In this document: piece after piece, positions 32,719 through 44,850 of the stretch
How the letters are laid out: every line of letters begins with the position of its first letter
How positions within the stretch are numbered: the stretch's first letter is position 1
Program-made: the position numbers and the translations under genes
Notes under the pieces: generated by a model
Told to the model about the DNA's origin: nothing
The model's database searches: none
What the model saw: only the letters and a program-made list of their open reading frames with translations
NCBI RefSeq assembly: GCF_018991925.1
Contig: NW_024737068.1
Span: forward strand, 6,437,501-6,501,500
Direction: 5' to 3'
Length of the DNA: 64,000 nucleotides
From: Homarus americanus
Lineage: Eukaryota > Arthropoda > Malacostraca > Decapoda > Nephropidae

Positions 32719-33340
32719 CAATAATGTTTTAAGTGGCCAAATAACTCCACAACTACACTTAGAACGCACACAAATAGCTCCATTAATTAATTACTCATAG
32801 GCCGCCACACTGATTACCATAAATTTACATAATCCTTAAGAGAAGATAATTAGGATTTTTTTTTAATGGAAGTATTTCAACAAGGTGCGTCACTGGATCA
32901 ATATACTGTATAGCGATATATTTTTGCATTTTTAAATCAGTGAAAAGAAAACAGTTACAAACTCTTTTTTATGTCTGTCTGTCTGTCTGTTTTTATCTAG
33001 CTTTGGGTCTGTCTATTTGTCTCTTTCTATTAAGCTGTGTGTTTATGCATCGTTTTATTTGCTGAATTCTCTCCCTCTTTCTCCTATGAATGTCTCTCCT
33101 ATTCTTGCCCCCCCTCTCTCTCTCCTATTTTTGCCCCCTTCTCTATCTCTCTCTCTCTCTCTTATTCTTGCCCCCTCCTCTGTTTGTCTTTCTCTCTCTC
33201 TCAGCCTCGTTTTCAGGCGAGATATCTCTTCTCCACACCACCTCATCCATCATCCTCCTTCACACTCCTGTCTCTCTCCTTCAATACGATCTCTCACCAC
33301 TATGATCACTCTCTCTCTCCTCCTACTAATACATAACTAA
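32471..33340. other. Unique and CT-rich DNA with an (AAT)n
   Basis: (AAT)n at 32,651-32,716. 33,060-33,320 is CT-rich, with TATTCTTGCCCCC appearing three times in a partial ~45-bp tandem repeat (33,090-33,180). No gene seen. Confidence 0.6.
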
Positions 33341-33770
33341 ACAACAAAATAACTCACTGAATAACTAAATGAATCAAAATAACTAAATAATTCACTATAT
33401 AACTAAATAACTCACTAAATAACTAAAAATTCACAAATAACTAAATAAATCACTAAATACCTAAATAACTCACTAAATAACTAAATAGTTCACAAAATAA
33501 ATAAATAATCCACTAAATAACTAAATAAATCACAAGATAACTAAATAATTCACAAAATAACTAAATAACTCACTAAATATCTAATTAATTCACAAAATAC
33601 CTAAATTCACAAAATAACTAAATAACGAACTACTTAACAATATAACTCACTAATTAACAACATAACTCACTAATTAACAATACAACTCACAAATTAACTA
33701 ACTTCAGAATTATATAACGAGCTAACTACACAAATAAATAGATAATTCACAAACTGGCTAACTAACTTCC
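33341..33770. repeat. Degenerate AACTAAATAACTCACTAAAT repeat
   Basis: About 20 imperfect units of roughly 16-20 bp covering 430 bp, decaying toward the right into AACTCACTAATTAACAA variants. Confidence 0.9.
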
Positions 33771-33949
33771 CACATTATTATTCATTTTCTTAAGTTATTT
33801 CCATTCATTAGTTATTACACTGTTCAATGTCTTTATCATCTCCCCTATTACCTACTTTATTCTTGATTTTTTACTTATTAATAACATTTATTATTTTATC
33901 AAGATTCTCACTTATTCACTAAATGCTTTACTTGTTTTTTCTTGTGAAG

Positions 33950-33950
<1 letters not shown>

Positions 33951-33986
<36 letters not shown>

Positions 33987-34075
33987 TGACAGACAGACGG
34001 ACGGACGGACAGACAAACACGACAGACAGACAGACAAATAGACAGACAAACAAACACAGACAGATAGATAGATAA
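33951..34075. repeat. (GACA)n microsatellite
   Basis: GACA run of about 37 bp, then GACG, GACAAACA and GATA variants. Confidence 0.95.
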
Positions 34076-35077
34076 TGGAGAGAAAGAAATTGGTAAATAG
34101 ATAGGTGAGAGAGAGAGAGAGAGAGAGGCTTTCAATTATCTCTAGCACCAAGCTTCTCCCCACTAGGGAATTCCTCGCCCATCTCCAAAACCCCAAAATC
34201 CACCCTAGATCTTCCCCTGCATCCACCTTCTCTCTCTCTCTCTATCTCTTCTCTACCTTTCATTCTGTCTCTCTCTTTCTCTCACTTTCTTAGTCTTATT
34301 CTTCTAACACCTGTATATCCTGTGATTCCTAATTAAGATAACCTTTCTAACTTAATTAGTCTATAAACAAAGAGAGTTAGGTTAGGTTTGGATGATTTTA
34401 CTCGTATCATATACGAGTAAAATCATTAATTACTTAAAACTCGAACGTAATGGTCTTCCACACCCAGGTTAGGTTAGGTTAGATTAGGTTTGGTTGGGTT
34501 GGTAGCACAGACACGACACAAACCCTACAGTCTACTATACGAATCCAAAGCCAAATCTGGTTGAGAAGGAAAAGCAATATATTGAATACTGCATTACACC
34601 AAGTTATACATTCTGGTTAACTTGAACACAATATTGTCACCAACTTGGACAATGACCTGCATATTGCCCAGTAACGGAGAAAACTGAACACCGCTCGTAA
34701 CATTTACAATAAGAAAGTTTAGCTTCAGTTCTGATACAGGCAAGCTAGAATTGTTTCAAGCCGGCCGTTGCTGCACGTACTATTACAAGTTGTGGGGGAA
34801 GTGTAGACAAACTTTCGTGCATAAACTTGAGTTCCTATAGTGCGATTACTGTATACATAGAGAACTTTGCGTCTCCTTAATATCCAACGTTAGTAATATA
34901 ATCTAGCCGCTGTATCAACAAAGGCCACGAACAGCCTCGGGTAGCGACTACTGTGTAATTAGCCGATAATGAAGTTTTTAATACTATGATAAGTTGGTGG
35001 GCCTTTGGTAGCTCCCCCTTATACAACCAATGATAGCAACTCTGTGAATGAGTAGTCACTTGAAAAAAAAAAAAAAA
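34076..35077. other. Unique DNA with telomere-like patches and a hairpin
   Basis: A perfect 15-bp inverted repeat with a 5-nt loop lies at 34,392-34,426 (arm ATGATTTTACTCGTA). TTAGG-like tracts flank it at 34,376-34,388 and 34,468-34,502 (GGTTAGGTTAGGTTAGATTA and variants). No gene seen. Confidence 0.7.
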
Positions 35078-35088
35078 TTATATATACA

Positions 35089-35182
<94 letters not shown>

Positions 35183-35200
35183 TGTATATATATATATATA
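35078..35200. repeat. (TA)n microsatellite, about 120 bp
   Basis: Long TA run with two CAGT interruptions, near 35,087 and 35,180. Self-complementary, so able to extrude as a hairpin. Confidence 0.97.
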
Positions 35201-35283
35201 CTGTGTATACCTTTATTTGAATCATTGTATTACTCTTTTATCTTTTATTCACCTAACTGTTAACCACACTAATGCTAAGCATA

Positions 35284-35520
35284 AACCTAACCTAATCTAA
35301 CCAAACCTAACTTAAACTAACCTAATCTAACCTATCCTAACATAAACTAACCCAATTTAGCCTAAAATAACAAAGTAACCTAATCAAACCTAAACTAACC
35401 TAATCTAAACTAACGAAGCATAAACTAACCTAACTTAAACTAACCTAATCTAAACTAACGAAACATAAACTAACGAAACATTAACTAACCTTACCTAACC
35501 TAACCTAAACTAACCTACCC
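35284..35520 (-). repeat. Degenerate (CCTAA)n / AACTAACC tract
   Basis: About 235 bp of CCTAACCTAA mixed with AAACTAACC and AACGAAACATAAACT variants, consistent with an ancient interstitial telomere-like array. Confidence 0.85.
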
Positions 35521-36094
35521 GAACACAACATCTGGTGATATAAGCTGGGGGCTAAACTTCAGGTGATCTATTTTTCTCCTCTCAACCCTAATACTCTTCT
35601 TTTATTTTCTATATACAACTTTTTTATAACTACGATCCTCTATATGACTCAAATATAAATTAATACAGTAAAATATAATAAATGGTCTCTTTAGGATTAA
35701 CTACAAACAGCTTAGTAATTCCTGTGATTTAATCCTTGAGCAGAAAAAAAAATCCTGCCCAATGCACAACTGTCTGTCTGTCTGTCCGTCTGTATTTCTC
35801 TGTCTTCTTTCATATTCATTCTATCTCCGTTTCTCCCACTATTTATGGGTCCCTGTTTTACCTCTCTCTCTCTCATCACTGGACTATTGTATCTTATAAT
35901 AATCTTCCATTTAAGTTTTTAATCCAATGGAAGTAAAGAACTTAGTCATTTTAAATAAACCAATTACAACATTTCTCCAGTATTTCAATGATTTTACCAA
36001 GCCTACGGATGCATTTTCAGATATTTTCAGCATAATTGATCTTTCCCTCACGTTTTGAATCTTATCCTATAAATGAAAAACTAGTTAATTGTAT

Positions 36095-36096
<2 letters not shown>
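35521..36096. other. AT-rich unique DNA
   Basis: Nothing recognised. Confidence 0.5.

Positions 36097-36152
<56 letters not shown>
36097..36152. repeat. (GA)n microsatellite
   Basis: Pure AG run of 56 bp. Confidence 0.97.
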
Positions 36153-36153
<1 letters not shown>

Positions 36154-36210
36154 CTATGAGAATGAATGTAAAAGTTGAGAGATTAAAGGAAAACAAGCGT
36201 GGAATTGAGT

Positions 36211-36856
36211 ACTGAAATAAGCATTGAGAAAAATTTCATTAAAATATTCCAAGCATCATTACGACCAATAATTATTCCGCAATTGAACTGTCGATGATAG
36301 GATCGGAATCGGCATGCTCAGGAGTACCTATACTGTGATTTTGAACAAAATCGGGTATATCGCGTTCTGTCTCGACCCTGCAAAAAAGGCGTAAGGGGGG
36401 ACCCTTACGCGTTTTTCCACCCAAATATGATTTTCTCTCAGACTTGAAATTTGGTGTCATTAATTTCAGTAATTAAGTACATCAAGAAGAACATAACAAC
36501 ACCATCCAATCGCCTGAGAAACCAATAGTTGGCGAGAACTGAAATAAGCACTGAGAAAATTTTCATAAAAACATTCCAAGCTTCATTACGACCACTAATT
36601 ATTCCGTAATCCAACTGACGATGATAGGATAGGACTAGGCATGCTTAGGAGTACCTACACTGTGATTTTCAACAAAATCACGTATATCGCGTGTTGTCTC
36701 GACACTGGAAAAAACTAGTAAGGGTTCCCCCTTACGCGTTTTTCCACCCAAATATGATTTTCTCTCAGACTTGAAATTTGGTGGGATTAATTTCAGTAAT
36801 TAAGTACATCAAGAAGAACATAACAACACCAACCAATCACCTGAGAAACCAATAGT
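36211..36856. repeat. 327-bp tandem duplication next to the 55-bp array
   Basis: Two copies (about 36,211-36,537 and 36,538-36,856) start ACTGAAATAAGCA and end AACCAATAGTTGGCG. Each carries an internal inverted repeat: GCGTAAGGG/CCCTTACGC at 36,389-36,410 in the first copy, and a weaker version in the second. The second copy runs straight into the first 55-bp unit at 36,857. No coding potential is apparent. Confidence 0.9.
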
Positions 36857-37648
36857 TGGCGGATAAGAATGAGTGGCAGCAATCCCTTACGGGGGATTAA
36901 CGGCGGCACGGAGGCGATAAGAATATGTGGCAGCAATCGCCTTACGGGCGATTAACGGCGGTGGCAGGGAGGCGATAAGAATGAGTGGCGGTAATCGCCA
37001 TACAAGCGATTAACGGCGGCGGGGGGGGGACGATAAGAATGAGTGGCGGCAATCGCCTTACAGGCGATTAACGACGGCAGAGAGGCGATAAGAAAGAGTG
37101 GCAGCAATCGCGTTACGGGCGATAAACGGCGGCAGGGGGGCGATAAGAATAAGTGGCAGGAATCGCCTTATGGGCGATTAAAGGCGGCAGGGGGGCAAAA
37201 AGAATGAGTGGCGGCAATCGCCTTACGGGCGATTAACGGCGGCAGGGAGGAGGATAAGAATGAGTAGCGGCAATCGCCTTACGGGCGATTAACGGCGGCA
37301 GGGAGGTGATAAGAAAGAGTGGCAGCAATCGCGTTACGAGAGATTAAAGGCGGCTGGGAGGCAATAAGAATGAGTGGCAGCAATCGCCTTATGGGCGATT
37401 AGCGGCGCCAGGAGGGCAATAAGAATGAGTGGCAGCAATCGCCTTATGGGCGATTAACGGCGGCAGAGAGGCGATAAGAATGAGTGGCAGCAATCACCTT
37501 ATGGGCGATTAACGGCGGCAGGGAGGCGATAAGAATGAGTGGCAGCAATCGCCTTACCGGCGATTAACGGCGGCAGGGAGGCGATAAGAATGAGTGGCAG
37601 GAATCGCCTTATGGTCGCTTTATGGCGGCAGGTAGGCGATAGGAATGA
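36857..37648. repeat. 55-bp hairpin minisatellite, left block
   Basis: About 14 units containing GATAAGAATGAGTGGC, then AATCGCC-TTACG-GGCGATT, then AACGGCGGCAGGGAGGC. The central part is a 7-bp stem with a 5-nt loop. In the first unit (36,882-36,900) both arms are altered to AATCCC and GGGATT, so pairing is retained. Single unpaired changes occur in other units. The unit length of about 55 varies by one or two bases. Confidence 0.95.
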
Positions 37649-37795
37649 GTGGCACACACATACAACCCAACACACCTTACACATTATCCACGACACACAC
37701 ACACACACACACCCCAACACACCTTTCACATTACCCACGCCAGACACACACACACCCCAACACACCTTACACATTACCCACAACACAGACGGGTC
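37649..37795. repeat. CA-rich ~39-bp minisatellite, left part
   Basis: Units built from CACACACCCCAACACACC and TTACACATTACCCACG. It starts inside a 55-bp unit at GAGTGGCA and is interrupted by composite retroposon copy 2. Confidence 0.9.
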
Positions 37796-38683
37796 AAGAA
37801 GGGTCAAACACACCTGGTGCTGCTCAGCAGCAGCCACGTCAACTATTATGTTGGCCCATACCAACTCCCTCCCCTGAACCCTCCTCCCCACCGGAATATC
37901 AACAAGTTCTCGCCAGAAGTTACTATTTCATTTGGGAAAGGAATGGAACTAGTGTTGAATAGTGGTGAACAGTGCTTAAGTCAGTGAAAAACAACTCGGC
38001 AGTTGAGTCTTACCCAAGCTAACCTTCACACAGTGAGGTCCCAGGTACCCAATGATAATTCCCCTGAGACTCCACGATAGAGAGGCCTGGGACCACACCT
38101 CAGACCAGGTGGTGTCCCCATGATGCTACGACACCACATAGTGAATGAGTTGCTACAGCATCATGTGAAGTTCCTCATAACACCATCTGTGAGGGAATTA
38201 CTACACCACGTGATGCCCCTTATAACACCATCTGTGAGGCATTTACTACGCCATGTGATGCCCCTCATAACACCATCTGTGAGGGAATTACTACATCATC
38301 AGGCACGTCATACACCATCTGAGGTAACTATTACATCATCAGGCCCCTCGTAACACCATCTGTGAGGGAATTACTACACCAAGTCAAACCCCTCATAACA
38401 CCACCTGTGAGGGAACTAGTACTCCACGTGATGCCCCTCATAACGCCATCTGTGAGGGAGTTACTACACTACGTGTCTGCTGTTCAACACCTCAGCTTAC
38501 ATGATCTAAGGTGTGTAAACATTAATCTGTATGTTCACTGTATGTTCCTTTACCTTTCTCTAATGAAGGCTTTTGTTAAACCACCAATGTATGTAATAAG
38601 TCATTTGTGTCCAATGTATATTTTCAGCCTTCGGTCTGCAAACTTTTCAATAAACCGTTTATTATTATTTATTATTATTACAC
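37796..38683 (+). mobile_element. Composite VNTR retroposon, copy 2 (diverged)
   Basis: Same order of parts as the copies at 14.8 and 46.9 kb: a 5' block with AGAAGGGTCAAA, a middle block with CCCAGGTACCC, a VNTR of about eight mutated 45-bp units (38,110-38,480), a 3' block, CAGCCTTCGGTCTG (one stem pair lost), AATAAACCGTTT and an ATT tail. An extra segment with CTTACATGATCTAAGG (38,493-38,515) is absent from the other copies. It is inserted in the CA-rich minisatellite, which resumes as ACACCTTACACATTACCC directly after the tail. Confidence 0.8.
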
Positions 38684-38778
38684 CTTACACATTACCCACG
38701 ACACACACACCCCAACACACCTTACACATTACCCACGCCACACACACGCACCCCAACCACACCCACACATTACCATTG

Positions 38779-38838
<60 letters not shown>

Positions 38839-40917
38839 CCCAACACACCTTACATACCCACGAGCACACACACACCCCAACACACCTTACACATTACCCA
38901 GCACACACACCCCAACCCCTTACACATTACCCACGCCACACACACACCAACACACCTACATATTACCCACGGCACACACACCCAGCACACATTCACAATA
39001 CCCACAGCACACACACCCAACACACCTTACTCATTGCCCACGGCACACACATACCCCAACACACCTTACATTACCCACGAAACACACTCCAACACACCTC
39101 ACCATTACCACGCCACCACACACACTTACACATTGCCACGACACACACACACCCCAACACACCCACATTACCCACGGCACACACACCCAACACACCTTAC
39201 ATTCCCACGGCACACACACACCCCAACACACCTTACACATACCCACGGCACACACACCACACCTTACACATTACCCACGCCACACACCCCAACACACCTT
39301 ACACAACACCCACACACACCCCAACACACCCACACATTACCCACGCCACACACACCCCATCACCAACATTACCCGCACACACACCACACCACACTACCCA
39401 CACACCAACACCACGCCGCCACCTCCCACACACATATACATTACCCACGCCACACACACCCCAACACACCTTTACCCACACACACCCACACCTTACTTGC
39501 CACGCCACACACCACACCTCCATTACCCACACACACACCACACACATTACCCAGCACACACACAACACACCTTACACATTACCCAGCACACACACCACAA
39601 CACATACACATTACCCGGCACACACACCCAACACACATACACATTACCCACACACACCCCAACACACCTCACACATTACCCGCCACACACACCCCACACA
39701 TACACATTACCGCCACACACAACCTTACACATTACCCACGGCACACACACACCCCAACACACCTTACATTCACCCAGCACACACACACACCCCACACACC
39801 ACACATTACCCACACACACACCCCAGCACATTACCCACGCCACACACACACACACCTACACACCTTATACATTACCCACGGCACACACACCCAACCACCT
39901 CACACATTACCCACACACACCCCAACACACCTTACATTACCCACGACACACACCCCAACACACCTTACATTACCCACAGAAAACACCCCAACACCTCACC
40001 TTACCCGCCACACACACACACCCAACACACCTACACATTACCCACGCCACACACACACACACCCCAACACACCCCTTACACATGCCACGCCACACTCACC
40101 CCAACACACCTTACATTACCCACGCCACACACACCCCAACACACCCACACACACCCATGCACACACACCCCAACACACCTTACACACACCCACGCCACAC
40201 ACACCCCCAACACACCCCACACACACTCCACGCCACACACACCCCAACACACCTTACACACCCACAGCACACTCACCACAACACACCCACACATTACCCA
40301 CGGCACACACACCCCAACACACCTTACACATTACCCACGAAACACACCCAACACACCACACATTACCCACGCCACACACACACCCCAACACACACTTACA
40401 CACACACCCACGCCACACACCCCAACACACCCACATTACCCACGGCACACAAACACACCCCCAACACACCTTACACATTACCCACGCCACACACACACAC
40501 CCCAACACACCTACACATTACCCACGGCACACACACACACACACACACACCCCTCCACCTATACATTACCCACGCACACTCAACACACCTCAAACATACC
40601 CACGCCACACACACACACCCCAACACATTCCACACATACCCACGCCACACACCCCCAACACACCCACATTACCCACGGCACACACACACACCCCCAACAC
40701 ACCTTACACATTATCCACGCCAGACACACACACACACCCCAACACACCTTACACATTACCCACGCCACACACACACACCCCAACACACCTTATACATTAC
40801 CCACGGCACACACACACACCCCAACACGCCCCACATTACCCACGCCACACACACACCCCAACACACCCACACATTACCCACGCCACACACACACCCCAAC
40901 ACACCTTATCTATATTG
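38684..40917. repeat. CA-rich ~39-bp minisatellite, right part
   Basis: Roughly 2.2 kb of variable units made of (CA)n, CCCCAACACACC and TTACACATTACCCACGCC. Many units lack one or two bases at CA or homopolymer sites, a pattern typical of uncorrected long-read sequence. It runs into the assembly gap. The very long His/Thr/Pro open frames across it are artefacts. Confidence 0.95.
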
Positions 40918-41017
40918 NNNNNNNNNNNNNNNNNNNNNNNNNNNNNNNNNNNNNNNNNNNNNNNNNNNNNNNNNNNNNNNNNNNNNNNNNNNNNNNNNNN
41001 NNNNNNNNNNNNNNNNN
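40918..41017. other. Assembly gap, 100 N
   Basis: Exactly 100 N, the conventional placeholder for a gap of unknown length. The CA-rich minisatellite enters from the left and the 55-bp array leaves on the right, so the true junction of the two arrays is unobserved. Confidence 0.99.
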
Positions 41018-44000
41018 TAATCGCCTTTACGGGCGCATTAACGGCGCAGTAAAATATAAGAACGAGTGATGCAATCGCCTTACGGGTGATTAACGCGCAG
41101 AGGGCCATAAGAACGAGTGGCGGCAATCGCCCACGGGCGATTAACGGCGGCAGGGGGGCCATAAGAATGAGTGGCGTAACGCTTACGGCGATTAACGGGC
41201 GTAGGGGGCTATAAGAATGAGTGGCGTAACGCTTTACGGGCGATTAACGGCGGCAGGGGGGCTATAAGAATGAGTGGCGGTAATCGCCTTTACCGGCATT
41301 ATTAACGGGCGGCAGGGGACCATAAGAATGAGTGGCGGCACCGCCTTTACGGCGATTAACGCGGCAGGGGCCATAAGAATGAGTGGCGGTAACGCTTACG
41401 GGCGATTAATCGCTGCAGGGGAGTGCTATAAGACCGAGTAGGTAATCGCCTGGCGATTAACGGGCGTAGGGGGCTATAAGAATGAGTGGCGTAACGCCAC
41501 GGCCATTAACGGCGCAGGAGGGCCATAAGAATAGGTGGCGGGCAACGTTCACGGGCGATTAACAGCGCAGGGGGCCATAAGAATGAGTGGCGTAATCGCC
41601 TTTGCGGCGATAACGCTACAGGGGGCGATAAGAATGAGTGGCGTACCGCTTCACGGGCTAATAACGGCGCAGGGAGATAAGAATGAGTGGCGGCACCGCC
41701 TTTACGGGCGTATTAACGCGTGCAGGGGGCCATAAGAATGTGAGTGGCGCAACGCTTACGGGCGATTAACGGCGGCAGGGGGGCCATAAGAATGAGTGGC
41801 GGCACGCTTACGGGCGACACAACGGCGCAGGGGAGGCCATAAGAATGAGTGGCGGTAACGCCTTACGTGGGTACTAACGGCGCAGGGAGGCCATAAGAAT
41901 GAGTGGCGGCATCGCCTTACGGGCGGATTAACGGGCGTGCAGGAGGCTATAAGAATGAGTGGCGGTAACGCTTTACGGGCGATTAACGGCGGCAGGGGGC
42001 CATAAGAATGAGTGGGCGGCAATCGCTTTACGGGCGACAACGGCAGGGGGCTATAAGAATGAGTGGGCGGCACGCTTTATGGGCGGTATTAACGGCGTGC
42101 AGGGGCGTATAAGAATGAGTGGCGTGCAATCGCCTTTACGGGCGAATAACGGCGTGCAGGGAGGCGATAGAATTGCCTTATATGTGATTAATGGCAACAG
42201 AGGGCGAAAAACAAAAATGGCACAAGAATGAGTGGCAGCAATCGTCAGCGGCTTAACGGCAGGAGGCGATAAGAATGAGTGGCAGCAATCGCCTACGGGC
42301 GATTAACGGCGCAGGGAGGCGATAAGAATGAGGGCAGCAATCGCCTTACGGACGATTAACGGCGGCAGGTGGGCGATAAGAATGAGTAGCAGCAATCGCC
42401 TACCGCGATTAACAGCGGCAGGGAGGCGATAAGAATGAGTGGGCATCGCCACGGACGATTAACGGCGGCAGGGAGGCGATATGAATGAGTGGCGGCAATC
42501 GCCTTACGAGCGATTAACGGCGGAGGGGGCGATAAGAATGAGTGGCAGCAATCGCTTACGGCGATTAACGGCAGCAGGGGGGGGCAATAAGAATGAGTGG
42601 CGGCAATAGCCTTACAGGCGATTAACGGCGGCAGGGGGCGATAAGAATGAGTGGCGGCAATCGCCTGGCGGCGATTAACGACGGCAGGGAGGCGATAAGA
42701 ATGAGTGGCAATCACCTTACGGGCGATTAACGGCAGCAGGGAGGCGATAAGAATGAGCAGGCAATCGCCTTACGGGCAATTGCACGCAGGGGGCGATAAG
42801 AATGAGTGGCGGCAATCGCCTTACGGGAGATTAACGGCGGCAGGAAGGCGATAAGAATGAGCAGCAGCAGTCGTTTACGGGCGCTTAACCGCTGCAGGGA
42901 GGCGATAAGAATGATCGCAGCAATAGCCTTACGGGCGATTAAAGGCGGCAGGGAGGCGATAAGAATGAGTGGCAGAAACGCCTTACGGGCGATTAACTGC
43001 AGCAGGGAGGCGATAAGAAGAGGCAGCAATTGCCTTTACGGGCGATTAACGGCGGCAGGGAGGCGCTAAGAATGAGTGGCAGCAATTGCCTCACGGGCGA
43101 TTAACGCGCAGGGAGGCGATAAAATGAGTGGGCACCGCCTTACAGGCGATTAACGGTGGCAGGGAGGCGATAAGAATGAGTGGCAGCAACGCCTTACGGG
43201 CGATTAACCGCGCAGCGAGGCGATAAGAATGAGTGGCAGCATTGCCTTACGGGCGATTAACGGCGCAGGAGGCGATAAGAATGAGTGGCGGCAATCGCCT
43301 TACGGGTGATTAACGTGGCCAGGGGCGATAAATATGAGTGGGCGGCACGCCTTACAGGCGATTAACAGCGGCAGGCGATAAGAATGAGTGGTGGCAATCG
43401 CGTTACAGGCGATTAACGGCGCGCAGGGGGCAATAAGAATGAGTGGCAGCAATCGCCTTACGGGCGATTAACGGCAGCAGGTGGGCGATAAGAATGAGTA
43501 GCAGCAATCGCCTTTACGGCGATTAACGGCGCAGGAGGCGATAAGAATGAGTGGCAGCAATTGCCTTACGGGCGATTAACGGCGGCAGGGGGCGATAAGA
43601 TGAGTGGCGGCAATCGCCTTACGGGCGATTAACTGCGCAGGAGGCGATAAGAATGAGTGGAAGCAAATGCCTACGGGCGATTAACGGCGGCAGGGAGGCG
43701 ATAAGAATGAGTGGCAGCAATTGCCTTACGGGCGATTAACCGTGGGCAGGGAGGCGATAAGAATGAGTGGCGGCATTCGCCACGGGCGATTAACGGTAGG
43801 GGGCGATAATATGAGTGGCAGCAATTGCCTTACGGGCGATTAACTGCGGCAGGAGGCGAAAGAATGGCAGCAAATGCCCACGGCCGATTAACGGCGGCAG
43901 GGAGGCGATATGAGTGGCGCAACGCTTTCGGGCGATTAACGGCGGCAGGGGCAATAAGAATGAGTGGTGGCAATCGCCTTACGGGCGATTAACGGCGGCA

Positions 44001-44150
44001 GGGGGGCGATAAGAATGAGTGGCGGCAATCGCCTTACGGGCGATTACCGGCGGCAGCGGGGCGATAAGAATGAGTTGCAGCATTCGCCTTACGGGAGATT
44101 AACGGAGGCAGGGGGCAATAAGAATGAGTGGCGGCAATCGCCTTATGGGT
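41018..44150. repeat. 55-bp hairpin minisatellite, right block
   Basis: Roughly 55-60 further units of the array at 36,857. Left of about 43,950 many units show one-base losses or gains at short homopolymers (for example GGCGTAACGCTTACGG in place of the full core). Units at 43,950-44,150 are clean. Sequence quality, not biology, probably explains much of the noise. Predicted proteins rich in Arg, Ala and Leu across it are artefacts. Confidence 0.95.
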
Positions 44151-44666
44151 GATTAACGGCAGGAGTGGGGGCGAAAAAGAAAAATGACAACAATTGCCTT
44201 ACATGTGATTAACGGTAGCAGTGGGGCGATAACGATAAATGGCAACAATTGCCTGACATGTGATTAACGGGCGCAGTGGGGCGATAACGATAAATGGCAA
44301 CAATTGTCTGACATGTGATTAACGGGCGCAGTGGGGCGATAACAAAAAATGGCAACAATTGCATTACAAGTGATTAACGGCAGCAGAGTGGCAAAGACGT
44401 CAAATGGCAACAATCGCCTCACGAAAGATTAACAGCAGCAGAGTGGCGAAAAAGAAAAATGGCAACAATTGCCTTACATGTGATTAACGGCAGCAGTGGG
44501 GGGAAAACGAAAAATGGTAACAATTGCCTTATATGTAATTAACGGCAGGAGTGGGGGCGAAACGAAAAATGGCAAATAATTGCCTTCCATGTGATTAACG
44601 GGCAAGGGTGGGGGAAACGAAAATGGTAACAATTGCCTTATATGTAATTAATAGAGGGACGAAAAC
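44151..44666. repeat. Variant subfamily of the 55-bp array
   Basis: About nine units in which the core reads CAATTGCCTTACATGTGATT and the tail GGCAGCAGTGGGGCGAAAAC. This is a distinct, more diverged subfamily confined to the right edge of the array. The perfect stem of the main subfamily is lost. The last unit is broken by the poly-T end of another element at 44,667. Confidence 0.9.
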
Positions 44667-44850
44667 GATTTTTTTTTTTTATGGGGATTGGCCCACCAGG
44701 ACACAGGTCACAAGGCAGAAAAGAAACAGAAAGAACGAGAAACAGAGGGTAAAAGAATAACAGTGATGAATATAAAAAGAAAGAACAGAAATAGAGAAAA
44801 TGGCGATAAAAGAGAGGCAAGTGGCACATTAACTACATTCCATTAGCCGT
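44667..44850 (-). mobile_element. Poly-A retroposon (SINE-like), copy A
   Basis: Read on the minus strand it ends GTGACCTGTGTCCTGGTGGG, CCAATCCCCAT and a 14-base A run (44,680-44,667). The same 3' block precedes the A run of the element nested in the RTE copy at 57.65-57.88 kb, so the two are one retroposon family. The 5' limit is not defined; the body is GA-rich on the plus strand. The element interrupts the variant 55-bp array. Confidence 0.6.

Noticed and set aside
36857..37648. CRISPR-like array (regular units with a palindromic core)
   Set aside because: Units are head-to-tail copies with no unique spacers, in a eukaryotic setting. This is a minisatellite.
38362..41069. Very long open frames (up to about 900 codons) rich in His, Thr and Pro
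   Set aside because: They lie entirely in the CA-rich minisatellite, occur in all three forward frames, and run through the 100-N gap. They are a property of the repeat.
41535..43069. Arg/Ala/Leu-rich open frames in the right satellite block
   Set aside because: Produced by the 55-bp array combined with indel noise. No two neighbouring units keep the same frame.
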